Below are positions 23,741 to 31,962 of a stretch of 64,000 nt of DNA, one piece after another. The stretch spans positions 1-64,000 of the forward strand of contig JAGCVI010000004.1 in the NCBI GenBank assembly GCA_017962445.1, in the 5' to 3' direction. Under the pieces are notes generated by a model. It saw only the letters and a program-made list of their open reading frames with translations, was not told the DNA's origin and did no database searches. Source of the stretch: Bacteroidales bacterium. Lineage in GTDB: Bacteria > Bacteroidota > Bacteroidia > Bacteroidales > P3. The translations under genes and the position numbers were made by a program. The first letter of the stretch is position 1. Every line of letters begins with the position of its first letter.

Positions 23741-24154
23741 ATGAATACTGATACTCTACAAACCGCTGTGGATAGTGTTACCACTGCATCTGAACAAGCC
23801 ACAAATCACAATAACGTATGGATGTGGATAGCCATTGCCGAAGCAGTAGTAATTCTACTCTTAATGATCTCTTGGAGCAGAAAAGAACGTTTCAACCCTG
23901 TAAAGGAAGCTAAAAGAAAAGTGAAGGCAGAAGGAAATATAGACTTCAGCAACACAATCAATAGTGCATTCCACGCCAACGACTTGTATCATGATTTGAT
24001 TGTCAAATGTCATCCCGACCGTTTTGCCACTGATGAGAAAAAACGTTCCTTCGCAGAAGAATTGTCGGCCATGATTGGGGAATGTAAAACCGACTACAAT
24101 CGTCTTATTGAGTTGAAGAAAGAAGCCAAAGAGAAACTAAACATCAATTTTTAA
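23741..24154 (+). CDS. Island gene 3: membrane protein with J-domain-like C-terminus
   Basis: A 137-residue protein with one transmembrane helix (residues about 27-45) and a cytoplasmic C-terminal region that contains H-P-D at residues 91-93, inside L-Y-H-D-L-I-V-K-C-H-P-D-R-F. That is the signature loop through which J-domain proteins stimulate Hsp70 (DnaK). A helix follows, as in J domains. No Gly/Phe or zinc region is present. It may recruit DnaK to a membrane complex formed by the other island proteins; that role is inference. A start 7 codons upstream (23720) overlaps gene 2. Confidence 0.72.
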   Translation: MNTDTLQTAVDSVTTASEQATNHNNVWMWIAIAEAVVILLLMISWSRKERFNPVKEAKRKVKAEGNIDFSNTINSAFHANDLYHDLIVKCHPDRFATDEKKRSFAEELSAMIGECKTDYNRLIELKKEAKEKLNINF

Positions 24155-24166
24155 AAAAATAAAATT

Positions 24167-24370
24167 ATGGATCAAGCAGCAGTTTTTTTTATCCGACTGA
24201 TTATCTGGATTCCCATTGGAATACTGGTAGGAAAGAATCGTAAAATTGGTAGCGAATGGGGGGCGGTGCTTTGTGCATTGCTCGGATTAATAGGCCTCCT
24301 TATCGTTCTTTGCAGCAAAAAGAATAACACTCCCACGTTTACCAATATGACAAAAGGATCAGAACAATGA
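24167..24370 (+). CDS. Island gene 4: 67-residue membrane protein
   Basis: Two hydrophobic segments (residues about 5-22 and 31-49) separated by a short basic loop (G-K-N-R-K-I-G-S-E-W-G) and followed by a hydrophilic tail. This resembles small two-helix inner-membrane proteins. No conserved functional motif is visible. It overlaps the next gene by 4 bases (ATGA). Confidence 0.65.
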   Translation: MDQAAVFFIRLIIWIPIGILVGKNRKIGSEWGAVLCALLGLIGLLIVLCSKKNNTPTFTNMTKGSEQ

Positions 24371-24561
24371 AAGTAGTCGGCTGGATTTGCATCGCATTGG
24401 GGGCGTTGAGCCTTATCGGGGCTTTGTCGGCGGTGGCCAATGGACATGAGCGCAATATCGGCGGGCCGATAGTTTTTATTGTACTTGGCATTTTCCTTAT
24501 TTCGCGTGCAAAGAAAAAAGACCAAGAGAAGCAGGACTTTGACAACTGGAAAAACCAATAA
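24367..24561 (+). CDS. Island gene 5: 64-residue membrane protein
   Basis: Two hydrophobic helices (residues about 4-22 and 32-46), then a Lys/Asp/Glu-rich tail. The helix content and size mirror island gene 4, so the two could form a pair. No known family. Joined to gene 4 by an ATGA overlap. Confidence 0.65.
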   Translation: MKVVGWICIALGALSLIGALSAVANGHERNIGGPIVFIVLGIFLISRAKKKDQEKQDFDNWKNQ

Positions 24562-24583
24562 TGAGTAATAAGGAATTAGTCAT

Positions 24584-25438
24584 ATGAAGAAAATAATAGC
24601 AGCGATAGTTTGTTCGATCTTTTTTTCTTCTTGCGGCACTTCACATAAAGTCATAGAGGATGACGCCAATGTCAGATGGCCGGATTTCCTACGTGATTGG
24701 GCGGTCGATTATGAAATCAATGATGTTCAACATTTGGCCATCATTGACCAAATAGACACGTTGTATAAACTTATCGAGGACAGCACTTCAAATGATGACC
24801 TGCTGTGTACTAATTTGTGCAAATTGCAAGATGTCATCAGTGATGCAATAAAGTATGATTCTTCCTTGGTATTCTCGCTGATGATGAGGGCAACTTGTCG
24901 CAACATTTACGGTGTGATATATAGAAGCCCTTGGCTGCTTGAGAAAAAATGTTCATGTGAAGTGTTGAATTATTTAATTTTGGATGGGCAATGGAATACA
25001 TCAAGCAGAACGAATCTTGATTTGATGTACACTACGATCACCGGGCTGTCCTGGCAAGCATCGGAACGATTTGCAAATTTATTGCTTGGCAAAGAAGATG
25101 GGAATGATATAGTCCTGTCATTATTGTTGGTGTATAACTATACGGACACCATTATCAATAACCTACAACTGACTTTCATAGACAGTAAGGGGAATATCCT
25201 TGACACACTGACAGAGAATGATATTTATGTGGATTCGTCCGTTGTTTGTGTGAAACAAATGCAAGTGCCTCCGTATCTAATAATGGCAGCTTTGGCTGAT
25301 AATGGTACAATTACTATTTCTTATGAGACCCCGAATGGCATAGTGGAAATGCATGGCTTCCCGCATATGTTTTTCAAAGAACAGATTGATGACTGTCCAC
25401 GTTTGAAAGATGTGTTTAACCAAGCCCTTGCAGAGTGA
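24584..25438 (+). CDS. Island gene 6: lipoprotein of unknown function
   Basis: A 284-residue protein with a lipoprotein signal (F-F-S-S-C, cysteine near residue 17). The mature region is helical in its first ~170 residues (aromatic and Leu-rich; W-L-L-E-K-K-C-S-C-E-V-L). A beta-rich region follows (about 180-260; L-Q-L-T-F-I-D-S-K-G-N-I-L-D-T-L), ending in a short helix. No family recognised. It is the last gene of the island; a long palindromic terminator lies 110 bases beyond its stop. Confidence 0.7.
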   Translation: MKKIIAAIVCSIFFSSCGTSHKVIEDDANVRWPDFLRDWAVDYEINDVQHLAIIDQIDTLYKLIEDSTSNDDLLCTNLCKLQDVISDAIKYDSSLVFSLMMRATCRNIYGVIYRSPWLLEKKCSCEVLNYLILDGQWNTSSRTNLDLMYTTITGLSWQASERFANLLLGKEDGNDIVLSLLLVYNYTDTIINNLQLTFIDSKGNILDTLTENDIYVDSSVVCVKQMQVPPYLIMAALADNGTITISYETPNGIVEMHGFPHMFFKEQIDDCPRLKDVFNQALAE

Positions 25439-25746
25439 GCTTTTTGTCATGGTGACATCGTGTGAAACTCGGCAACCACTCCGCCGGAAAAGTGGTGGTA
25501 GTCAAGTAACGCTCACTAAATCAACAATAACAAAACTCCTCCAGTTTTTGTAATGAACCCCGAAAGTTGGACAAAAAACTTTCGGGATTCATTACATTTT
25601 TTTGGCAAGGGCTTTGTCGCTTTATTTGTCTGCTCCTCACACCCTGCGGCAAAGATAATCTCCAACCCTAACACCCACACAACACCCCAACACCATCGAG
25701 GGCGAGACCTTCCAGCCTCGCCCCCATATCGTTTTCTTATTGCAGA
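25439..25746. other. Gene-free stretch between the island and the DUF6169 gene
   Basis: 308 bases. It holds the palindromic terminator (25549-25603) and a minus-strand TATCTTTG at 25646-25653 that faces the island. Otherwise it is low-complexity C/A-rich sequence with no supported gene. Confidence 0.5.
25549..25603 (+). terminator. 48 bp near-perfect palindrome with T run
   Basis: TGTAATGAA...CCGAAAGTT pairs with AACTTTCGG...TTCATTACA around an 8-base loop, with small mismatches, and seven T residues follow on the plus strand. It fits the end of the island operon. The arms also resemble abutted ends of an IS3/IS150-type element, so a transposon-derived terminator is possible. Confidence 0.7.
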
Positions 25747-26238
25747 CTATTTATATGCGTACTTTATGTTGGAAAGCACGCGGTCAAACGAGGCTGTGAT
25801 GGGTTGCACCTCGGGGTGGTCTCTCCGAACGATGAGCGAGACATATTGCAGTACACCCTCATAAGGCACTTCACGCTGAAACAGCAGATATTTGTCCCTG
25901 TCGGCGTATGAGTTGAACCATCGGTTGAAAAGACGATTTCGCGCCGCCTGCCGTCCGTCCATCGAATCGCAGACGTACAACAACCCCTTGGCACTCGACT
26001 TGAAAAACTCCTCCATCAGGGCGACCACAACCTCATACACATGACCGTCGGCTTCAGCGTGTACGTCGGTATCGAGGCAGTACTGATAGATGCCGTGCTC
26101 GTAGAAAAGAGGGTCTTCGATGAAGGCGACGTGATAGGGCCGCTGTTTGTCGGTGACAAAGAAAAAAGATCCTGACTGGTCAGAATCTATCTTGTATGGG
26201 GATTTGGCGTTGACGGCGGATAACGAAATCAAGTCCAT
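25747..26238 (-). CDS. DUF6169 family protein
   Basis: A 163-residue cytoplasmic protein. The pattern is that of the Bacteroidales family DUF6169: an early Y-K-I...F-F-F-V-T-D strand, D-x-x-x-Y-Q-Y segment, V-V-A-L-M-E-E-F-F helix, L-L-Y-V-C-D-S-M-D-G-R-Q-A-A-R-N-R-L-F then W-F-N. The family has no assigned function. Its start overlaps the stop of a 50-residue gene by one base (TAATG), so the two are surely cotranscribed. Such a small-gene/larger-gene pair could be a toxin-antitoxin-like module, but nothing here proves it. Confidence 0.78.
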   Translation of the reverse strand: MDLISLSAVNAKSPYKIDSDQSGSFFFVTDKQRPYHVAFIEDPLFYEHGIYQYCLDTDVHAEADGHVYEVVVALMEEFFKSSAKGLLYVCDSMDGRQAARNRLFNRWFNSYADRDKYLLFQREVPYEGVLQYVSLIVRRDHPEVQPITASFDRVLSNIKYAYK

Positions 26239-26390
26239 TACTTGACAATGGCGATTTGTTTAATACCCATCTTCTCCATCTCCTCGCGGGTGGCGTTCTG
26301 ACGCACGGCAGCCGTCCAACGCTTACGCATCGACATGGTATTGTCGAACATTTTGCGGATGTCCTTCGGGGTATTGATTATCGTTTCCAT
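26238..26390 (-). CDS. 50-residue protein partner of DUF6169
   Basis: Reads M-E-T-I-I-N-T-P-K-D-I-R-K-M-F ... ending I-K-Q-I-A-I-V-K. It is helical and basic in the middle (M-R-K-R-W-T-A-A-V-R-Q-N-A-T-R-E-E-M), with no signal or membrane segment. The TAA stop overlaps the ATG of the DUF6169 gene. A TATATTTG -7 element lies about 48 bases upstream. The coupled layout, promoter and uninterrupted frame support it as a real gene. Confidence 0.7.
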   Translation of the reverse strand: METIINTPKDIRKMFDNTMSMRKRWTAAVRQNATREEMEKMGIKQIAIVK

Positions 26391-26437
26391 TTGTCTGTCA
26401 ATCTTTTGCGTAAATACAATTACACATGTTCCAAATG

Positions 26438-26445
26438 CAAATATA
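26438..26445 (-). promoter_or_regulatory. -7 element for the 50-aa/DUF6169 operon
   Basis: TATATTTG on the minus strand, 48 bases before the ATG at 26390; matches TAnnTTTG. Confidence 0.6.
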
Positions 26446-26605
26446 CAAATATTTCTTTAACTGACAAAATCAGCCCCAAAAACTCACATCTTGAGCGCTC
26501 CGATCTGACGGGAACACACCTCCCTTTCAACCCCTTATCCTCATTTCACCAAAAATATATTCGAAATTCAACTTTCAAAATTCAAAATCAATCACATCTT
26601 CCATC

Positions 26606-26681
26606 TAACCATGAACCGTTAACCATGAACCATGAACCATGAACCGTTAACCATGAACCGTTCTCCGTTCTCCGTTCCCTA
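26606..26681 (-). repeat. Heptamer array (GGTTCAT/GGTTAAC and CGGAGAA types)
   Basis: On the minus strand it starts with the TAG stop of the LuxR gene (TAGGGAACGGAG...), continues as CGGAGAA units and then as GGTTCAT/GGTTAAC units in 7-base register. The junction at the stop codon matches the one after WG-repeat gene 1. Confidence 0.8.
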
Positions 26682-27272
26682 CTCCATCAGATTATTGATC
26701 ATCGCATACACCGCCAGACCTGCCACCGACCGTATTCCCGTCTTGTGCGTGATGTTTTTCCTGTGCGTGTTCACCGTGTGTATCGAGATATTCAGAGTGT
26801 CAGCTATTTCCTTGCTGCTCATACCTTTGGCAACCAGCACCAGCACGTCGGTCTCGCGGTCGCTAAGTTCATAGTTCTCGCTGTGTTCCACCGGCACCTG
26901 TGCATCCGACATTGCTCCCAATGCCTCCTTTATCTGCGCCGCCAACATGCTGCGGTTCACGCGTATGTCTATGGCAAAGCGGAACTTGCTCATCAGCGAA
27001 GCCTCTACGTACTGATACACCAATGCCATGACAGGCATCGTCGGATATGCCGACATAATGTTCGCCAGTTGCAGCCTTGGTGTTGTCGACAACAGCGTCG
27101 GATTCACTATCAATACGTCTGGACGAATAGCCGGCAGTCGTTCCTCGAGCATCGTCGTGTCATGCATTGGAGCCAGCACATTGAATCCGCCAGCCTCCTC
27201 AAGCAAGACACGCAACCCTTCGGCAATAATCTCCGACGACTCTACTATCAACACCGAAGTCAATGGTCTCAT
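26679..27272 (-). CDS. LuxR/NarL-type regulator with degenerate receiver domain
   Basis: A 197-residue DNA-binding protein. The C-terminal domain (about residues 132-195) is a LuxR helix-turn-helix (LSDRETDVLVLVAKGMSSKEIADTL; then S-I-H-T-V-N-T-H-R). The N-terminal ~120 residues have the receiver fold pattern but lack its key residues. The acidic pair is Glu-Ser (11-12), the phospho-acceptor position is Asn57, and the conserved Lys is missing. It is therefore probably not phosphorylated. The start at 27272 overlaps the hemerythrin stop by 4 bases (ATGA); a start at 27293 is possible. No histidine kinase is nearby. Confidence 0.85.
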   Translation of the reverse strand: MRPLTSVLIVESSEIIAEGLRVLLEEAGGFNVLAPMHDTTMLEERLPAIRPDVLIVNPTLLSTTPRLQLANIMSAYPTMPVMALVYQYVEASLMSKFRFAIDIRVNRSMLAAQIKEALGAMSDAQVPVEHSENYELSDRETDVLVLVAKGMSSKEIADTLNISIHTVNTHRKNITHKTGIRSVAGLAVYAMINNLME

Positions 27273-27961
27273 TTCATGCTCCTTTCCATCCATTCCACGT
27301 ATGGAATCAATATCTTCTCCTCTATCAGCGCATGCTTCTGTATGTCGGCCGACAACTGCAATATGTCGAAAATCAGTTCCATTGTCTCCTCTGGCAACTC
27401 ATTGCCGGGCAGGTACTTGTACACTATCTGCGTCAAGTCGTTCATCTTGTCTACCAGACCGCCGTGCGACTTCTCAAAATGGGTGGCCGTCGAGGCAGAC
27501 ACCCTCTCGCCGCGCTGCATGCGTTCCAGATTCGGGAAGTCGTTCTCCTCCTCGCAGCGGAAATGCTCCTCAATCTCTGTCCTGAAGTCTGAATAGAACC
27601 GCTTCAAAATATCGCCACACCGGCCACCAACCTTGTCGGCTATGTGGTGCAGATGCACCTCGATATGCGGCAGCCGCTCATGCATGTAGTATTTGTGCGA
27701 AGCCTTCAGATAAGGCACCAGCATACTCATGTCGGTGGTCGAAAGCTCGTCAATGTCTGGTAAATAATCATTGAATGTATAAACATTGCATATCAGCAAC
27801 ATGAAGTCGACGGGAACTCCATTGGCGGCACATACCTCCATCACCGACTTCTCACCAAATCCCAACGGAATACCAAACCGCGTCAACAACATTATAACAT
27901 TATGATTGGCAGCAATAACATCCGCCATCTTCATCTTCTCAGTAAACACCTTTTCTTTCAT
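27269..27961 (-). CDS. Hemerythrin-domain protein (RIC/ScdA-like)
   Basis: A 230-residue cytoplasmic protein. The N-terminal ~70 residues resemble the ScdA N-terminal domain but without its conserved cysteines. Residues about 80-225 form a hemerythrin four-helix bundle with the di-iron ligand set: H in SHKYYMHERLPHIE, H-L-H-H, EIEEHFRCEEE, FEKSHGG and QKHALIEEKIL. Related proteins repair iron-sulfur clusters after nitric-oxide or oxidative damage, or sense O2/NO. The coupled regulator suggests a sensing or response pair. Confidence 0.85.
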   Translation of the reverse strand: MKEKVFTEKMKMADVIAANHNVIMLLTRFGIPLGFGEKSVMEVCAANGVPVDFMLLICNVYTFNDYLPDIDELSTTDMSMLVPYLKASHKYYMHERLPHIEVHLHHIADKVGGRCGDILKRFYSDFRTEIEEHFRCEEENDFPNLERMQRGERVSASTATHFEKSHGGLVDKMNDLTQIVYKYLPGNELPEETMELIFDILQLSADIQKHALIEEKILIPYVEWMERSMK

Positions 27962-28039
27962 CAGCTTCCATTTATAAAAATAATACCATTATAAACAATG
28001 AGAACGATACTCTACCAGTATTGTCCACATAAATTCCAT

Positions 28040-30538
28040 CTACTCCGTTATATACACCCTCTTCACCCTCGGCGACACGGATGTCAGAATCTCATACGGT
28101 ATCGTCCCTGCCGCTTCCGCCATCTTGCACAAGGTCTCAGCCGACCCGAATATCACCACCTCGTCGCCCTCTTTGCACTCTATGCCTGTGACATCCACAA
28201 AGCACATGTCCATGCACACACTGCCTATTATCGGCACCATTCGGTTGTTTATCATAACCTTGCCGTTGCCGTAGCCAAGGTGGCGCGACAATCCGTCGGC
28301 ATAGCCTATCGGTATGATGGCTATGCACGAGTCTTTCTCCGCTATCCAACGTCTATTGTATCCCACCGAATCTCCCTTCGGTATGGACTTCACCTGCGAC
28401 ACTCTGGTCTTCAGAGTACTTACATTCATCAGGCATCTCTGAACTTCTGGCTCTGGCGACACGCCATACAATCCTATGCCAAGCCGCACCATGTCCATCT
28501 GCGCATCAGGGAAACGGGTTATGCCCGACGAGTTAAGTATATGGCACAGTATATCGTCGCTGCCCAGCAACGCCTTCAGCTGCGACGACCCCTCAGTGAA
28601 ACAGTCTATCTGTCCCTTAGTGAAATCGTCCATCTCAGCGTCCTCACTGCATGCAAGGTGCGAGAAAATCGACTTCACCCTCAGCGGACAGTCGTCAGAC
28701 TTCAAACGACGCACCAGCTCGGGAATGTCTGACTTCGAAAAACCGAGTCTGTGCATTCCTGTGTCGAGCTCTATATGTATCGCTATCGGGTTACTCTTGT
28801 CGGTATACAGCCGCGCGGTCTCTGAAAACAGCTCCAAGATCCTGAAACTGTATATGTCTGGCTCCAGACCGTTACGTATCATGTTGTCAAAACTCTCCTC
28901 CTCGGGATTCATCACCATTATTGGAAGCACTATGCCGTTACGCCTCAACTCCACACCTTCGTCGCAATAGGCCACAGTAAGGTAATCCACATGATTGAAC
29001 TGCAACGTATTGGCAACCTCTACCTTGCCGGCTCCATACGACGATGCCTTAACCATGGCCATAAGCTTCGTCGTCGGCTTAATACGAGAACGGTAGTAGT
29101 TCACATTGTTCACTATCGCGTCAAGGTTCACCTCCATAATCGTTTCATGCAGCTTGCGTTGCAGCATCTTGGCTATATTCTCGAAACCGAACACGCGAGC
29201 GCCTTTCAACAGTATCGTCTCGCTCTCGAAGTCCGACAGCGGGTGCTTGCGCAGGAACTCTTCCGTCGTGGCATAGAAATAGGTCGTCATCCCTTCAAAC
29301 TGCTCTCGGTTGCGCGACAACGCGTCGCCTATGCCTATCAGCTTGGTTATCCCTTTCTGGCCTATCAACGCCGAAACCTGCGAATACAACTCCTGCTCGG
29401 CCATTCCCGACTGCATGAAATCGCTTATAATCAAAGTCTTGTTATAATGCTGATGTTCGTGCTGCACAAAGTCGAGGGCTATCGACAGCGAGTTGATGTC
29501 AAGGCTGTAGCCGTCGTTGATTAGCAGACAGTTGTTGACTCCCTCATTCATCTCAAGCCTCATGGCCACAGGCAACAGGCCCGCGCATCGCTTAACAATC
29601 ACGTCGGACTCATAACCAAGATACAGCATCAGCGTCACACACTGCATGGCGTTCTCTATCGACGCACGGTCCACAAAGGGTATCTCCACTTCGAAGACCT
29701 CTGTCCCATGTCCGACTTTCAGTATTGTAGTATTCTCCTTCACTGTCGTTTCCATCAGCCTTACCTGGTTATCCTCCGAGCTGCCCCATGTGAAACGGTT
29801 CAGCGTCTTCAGACTCTCCTTCTCCGCTACAACTGAATGGATATCCTTGTGGTCGGAACAATATATCAGCACCTCGCAATGGGTGAACAACTGCAACTTC
29901 TCGGCTATTTTCTGGTATCGCGTCAGGAAGTTCTCGTCGTGGGCTTGGCCTATGTTTGTGAAGATGCCTATCGTTGGTCTGATAACCTCCCTCAGGGCTT
30001 CCATCTTGCCAGCTTCTGATATTCCGGCTTCAAACACGGCAAAGTCATGGTCTGACGACATTTGCCACACCGACAGCGGTACACCGATCTGTGAATTGTA
30101 GCTCTTCGGACTCGACACTATCCTGTGGTCCTCCGACAACAGCTGCACTATCCAGTCCTTCACTATTGTCTTTCCGTTGCTGCCGGTGATGCCTACAACG
30201 GGTATGTCATACTGCTTCCTGTGGTGCTCCGCAACCTTCTGCAACATGGCCACCACGTCATTGACAAACCAGAGGTTGGCACCCTTCAGCGTCTGCAACT
30301 CCGACCGCAACCGTTCGTCTATATCGTTGCTCAGCACAAAGTTGCGAACTCCCTTGGCATAAAGCTCTTTTATGTATCGGGCACCGTTGTTGCGCTTGGT
30401 GGGTATTGCAAAAAACAATGTCTCCGATGCATTCATCAGCTTCCTGCTGTCTGTCAGCAACCGCATGAAACTCGCTTCCGGAGCCTCTATACAGCTCTCA
30501 ACAGGCTTCAATAACGTCGTCAATTCACTGCTTGTCAT
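28040..30538 (-). CDS. Bifunctional MurF-alanine racemase
   Basis: An 832-residue two-enzyme protein. Residues about 1-455 form a Mur ligase with P-loop GITGSNGKT (about 116-124), joining D-Ala-D-Ala to the UDP-MurNAc-tripeptide. Residues about 460-832 form a fold-III alanine racemase with the PLP lysine in M-V-K-A-S-S-Y-G and a late tyrosine in the conserved V-G-Y-N-R-R-W region. It makes D-alanine and so couples precursor supply and use in peptidoglycan synthesis. This fusion is typical of Bacteroidota. A second, stand-alone MurF is at 47564. The Mur half here keeps the ATP site, though its activity is untested. Confidence 0.92.
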   Translation of the reverse strand: MTSSELTTLLKPVESCIEAPEASFMRLLTDSRKLMNASETLFFAIPTKRNNGARYIKELYAKGVRNFVLSNDIDERLRSELQTLKGANLWFVNDVVAMLQKVAEHHRKQYDIPVVGITGSNGKTIVKDWIVQLLSEDHRIVSSPKSYNSQIGVPLSVWQMSSDHDFAVFEAGISEAGKMEALREVIRPTIGIFTNIGQAHDENFLTRYQKIAEKLQLFTHCEVLIYCSDHKDIHSVVAEKESLKTLNRFTWGSSEDNQVRLMETTVKENTTILKVGHGTEVFEVEIPFVDRASIENAMQCVTLMLYLGYESDVIVKRCAGLLPVAMRLEMNEGVNNCLLINDGYSLDINSLSIALDFVQHEHQHYNKTLIISDFMQSGMAEQELYSQVSALIGQKGITKLIGIGDALSRNREQFEGMTTYFYATTEEFLRKHPLSDFESETILLKGARVFGFENIAKMLQRKLHETIMEVNLDAIVNNVNYYRSRIKPTTKLMAMVKASSYGAGKVEVANTLQFNHVDYLTVAYCDEGVELRRNGIVLPIMVMNPEEESFDNMIRNGLEPDIYSFRILELFSETARLYTDKSNPIAIHIELDTGMHRLGFSKSDIPELVRRLKSDDCPLRVKSIFSHLACSEDAEMDDFTKGQIDCFTEGSSQLKALLGSDDILCHILNSSGITRFPDAQMDMVRLGIGLYGVSPEPEVQRCLMNVSTLKTRVSQVKSIPKGDSVGYNRRWIAEKDSCIAIIPIGYADGLSRHLGYGNGKVMINNRMVPIIGSVCMDMCFVDVTGIECKEGDEVVIFGSAETLCKMAEAAGTIPYEILTSVSPRVKRVYITE

Positions 30539-30566
30539 ATATTATTTTATTTTTGTCCAATTCAAC

Positions 30567-30632
30567 CTATTCGCCCTATTTGCCCTATTAGCCCTATTCG
30601 TCCTATTAAACCCATTAGCCCATTAGCCCTAT
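30567..30632 (-). repeat. Nonamer tandem array (AGGGCTAAT type)
   Basis: On the minus strand it reads as 9-base units such as AGGGCTAAT, AGGGCAAAT, AGGGCGAAT and AGGACGAAT. It lies between the DUF2851 gene and the murF-alr gene. Short copies of the same unit occur near 2245 and 6935. Confidence 0.7.
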
Positions 30633-30655
30633 CCTCCCCATTCTCCCTCAAAAAA

Positions 30656-31930
30656 TCACCTCCCAATCTTCAGCACTCTTCCTCCCAGCTGGCACTCCAG
30701 GCATCTCTTCTTCATGCAATACTCGTTGTATAGCTCTATCAACGCCTGCGACTCCGCGGCATTGGAAGGCTTAACTCCTGCATTCTCCCACAATGATATT
30801 ATCTTGTTGCGCTCCGCAGGAAGCTGACGCAACAACGCAAACGCCTGATCCTTGCGGCTCTGGTCGTCATGCATCACTCCATATTCAAACAGCAACGGCG
30901 CCCACGCATTTATCAGCAGCCTGTCAATAGCCATTTTTCCTAATTTCCTGCTACGGACACGGCTCTCGTTGTCATAAATATAGTGCGTCTGCCAGTAGTC
31001 TGATGTCTCCACGTCGAACAACAGCCTCAGTTCCCGCACATCCCTGCTTTCGAGCAACTTCGAAAACAGACCGTGCGACCGTGCCATCAGACAGGCAAAC
31101 TGGCTGATACGCAATGTGGGAAAACTCGCCGGATACAGCCTGAAAAACTTCCACAGATGACCGTCCATCGGTCTCAGGTTGTATGCTGCCCGCAGGTAGC
31201 TGTACTCTCTCTGCATGGCTCGCGGGTACTCGTCATCGAAATCTCCCTCAAGCAGACCCGCCTGGCCGAAATACAGCGACTCTATTCTGAATGGATTGTC
31301 TTTCTTCTTCGCCACAATCGTCATCGGTGTCTTTTTGGCCAGCAACTCAAAGGCAAAGGCATTGGTCTTGCCGCCAAAATAGCGTGCCGTGAACCAGTAG
31401 CAGGCCTTCTCCCAGCTGCCTCTGGCTTCGTCCAACAGCCGTCGCGCATCGTCGGTCTTGCGTTCCATGCGCTCCACCGTAAGGCGCTCCTGACTTATAT
31501 GCATCAAAAAATCGGGAATCCTCTCCAGCCTCGACGAACAGGCTATGCTCTCCTCCGAAGACATCAGCTCCTCGTAGTTCTCCCACACATGCTCCGGGAT
31601 GTTGTCGGCAACAGCCACGGTCGCAACTGTTTTTCCATTCTCCAACACCACATCGGCATCATGTATATACACGACGTGAAGTATCACATTGTTGTATTTC
31701 TTGTCTTCTGAATGGTGATGCGCCTTCCAATCCGACGCTCTCACATGTATCTCCACATTACCGGCCCACCGTATGCCGTCTATCGTCACCCTCGCGTCGA
31801 AAAAGTCGGGACCGGCGTCTCTGTTCAGCTCTCCTGCACGCTCCACAACCACTGGAAGCCCCTCCGTGGTGGTCAGCGGGCCTTCCAACAGGCGGTGTCG
31901 CCATACGTATTGCAGGAATGCTTCTGTCAT
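30656..31930 (-). CDS. DUF2851 family protein
   Basis: A 424-residue cytoplasmic protein of the Bacteroidota family DUF2851. The typical opening E-A-F-L-Q-Y-V-W-R-H-R-L is followed by L-N-R-D-A-G-P-D-F-F-D-A-R-V, a G-N-V-E-I-H-V-R-A-S-D-W strand and a Cys-rich end (C-M-K-K-R-C-L-E-C). The conserved acidic and His residues suggest a nuclease-like core, but the function is not established. It lies 32 bases downstream of dnaJ on the same strand, so is probably in the heat-shock operon. Confidence 0.85.
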   Translation of the reverse strand: MTEAFLQYVWRHRLLEGPLTTTEGLPVVVERAGELNRDAGPDFFDARVTIDGIRWAGNVEIHVRASDWKAHHHSEDKKYNNVILHVVYIHDADVVLENGKTVATVAVADNIPEHVWENYEELMSSEESIACSSRLERIPDFLMHISQERLTVERMERKTDDARRLLDEARGSWEKACYWFTARYFGGKTNAFAFELLAKKTPMTIVAKKKDNPFRIESLYFGQAGLLEGDFDDEYPRAMQREYSYLRAAYNLRPMDGHLWKFFRLYPASFPTLRISQFACLMARSHGLFSKLLESRDVRELRLLFDVETSDYWQTHYIYDNESRVRSRKLGKMAIDRLLINAWAPLLFEYGVMHDDQSRKDQAFALLRQLPAERNKIISLWENAGVKPSNAAESQALIELYNEYCMKKRCLECQLGGRVLKIGR

Positions 31931-31962
31931 TCGGCATTTGCTGTTTTCTCGTCAGCTCGCGG

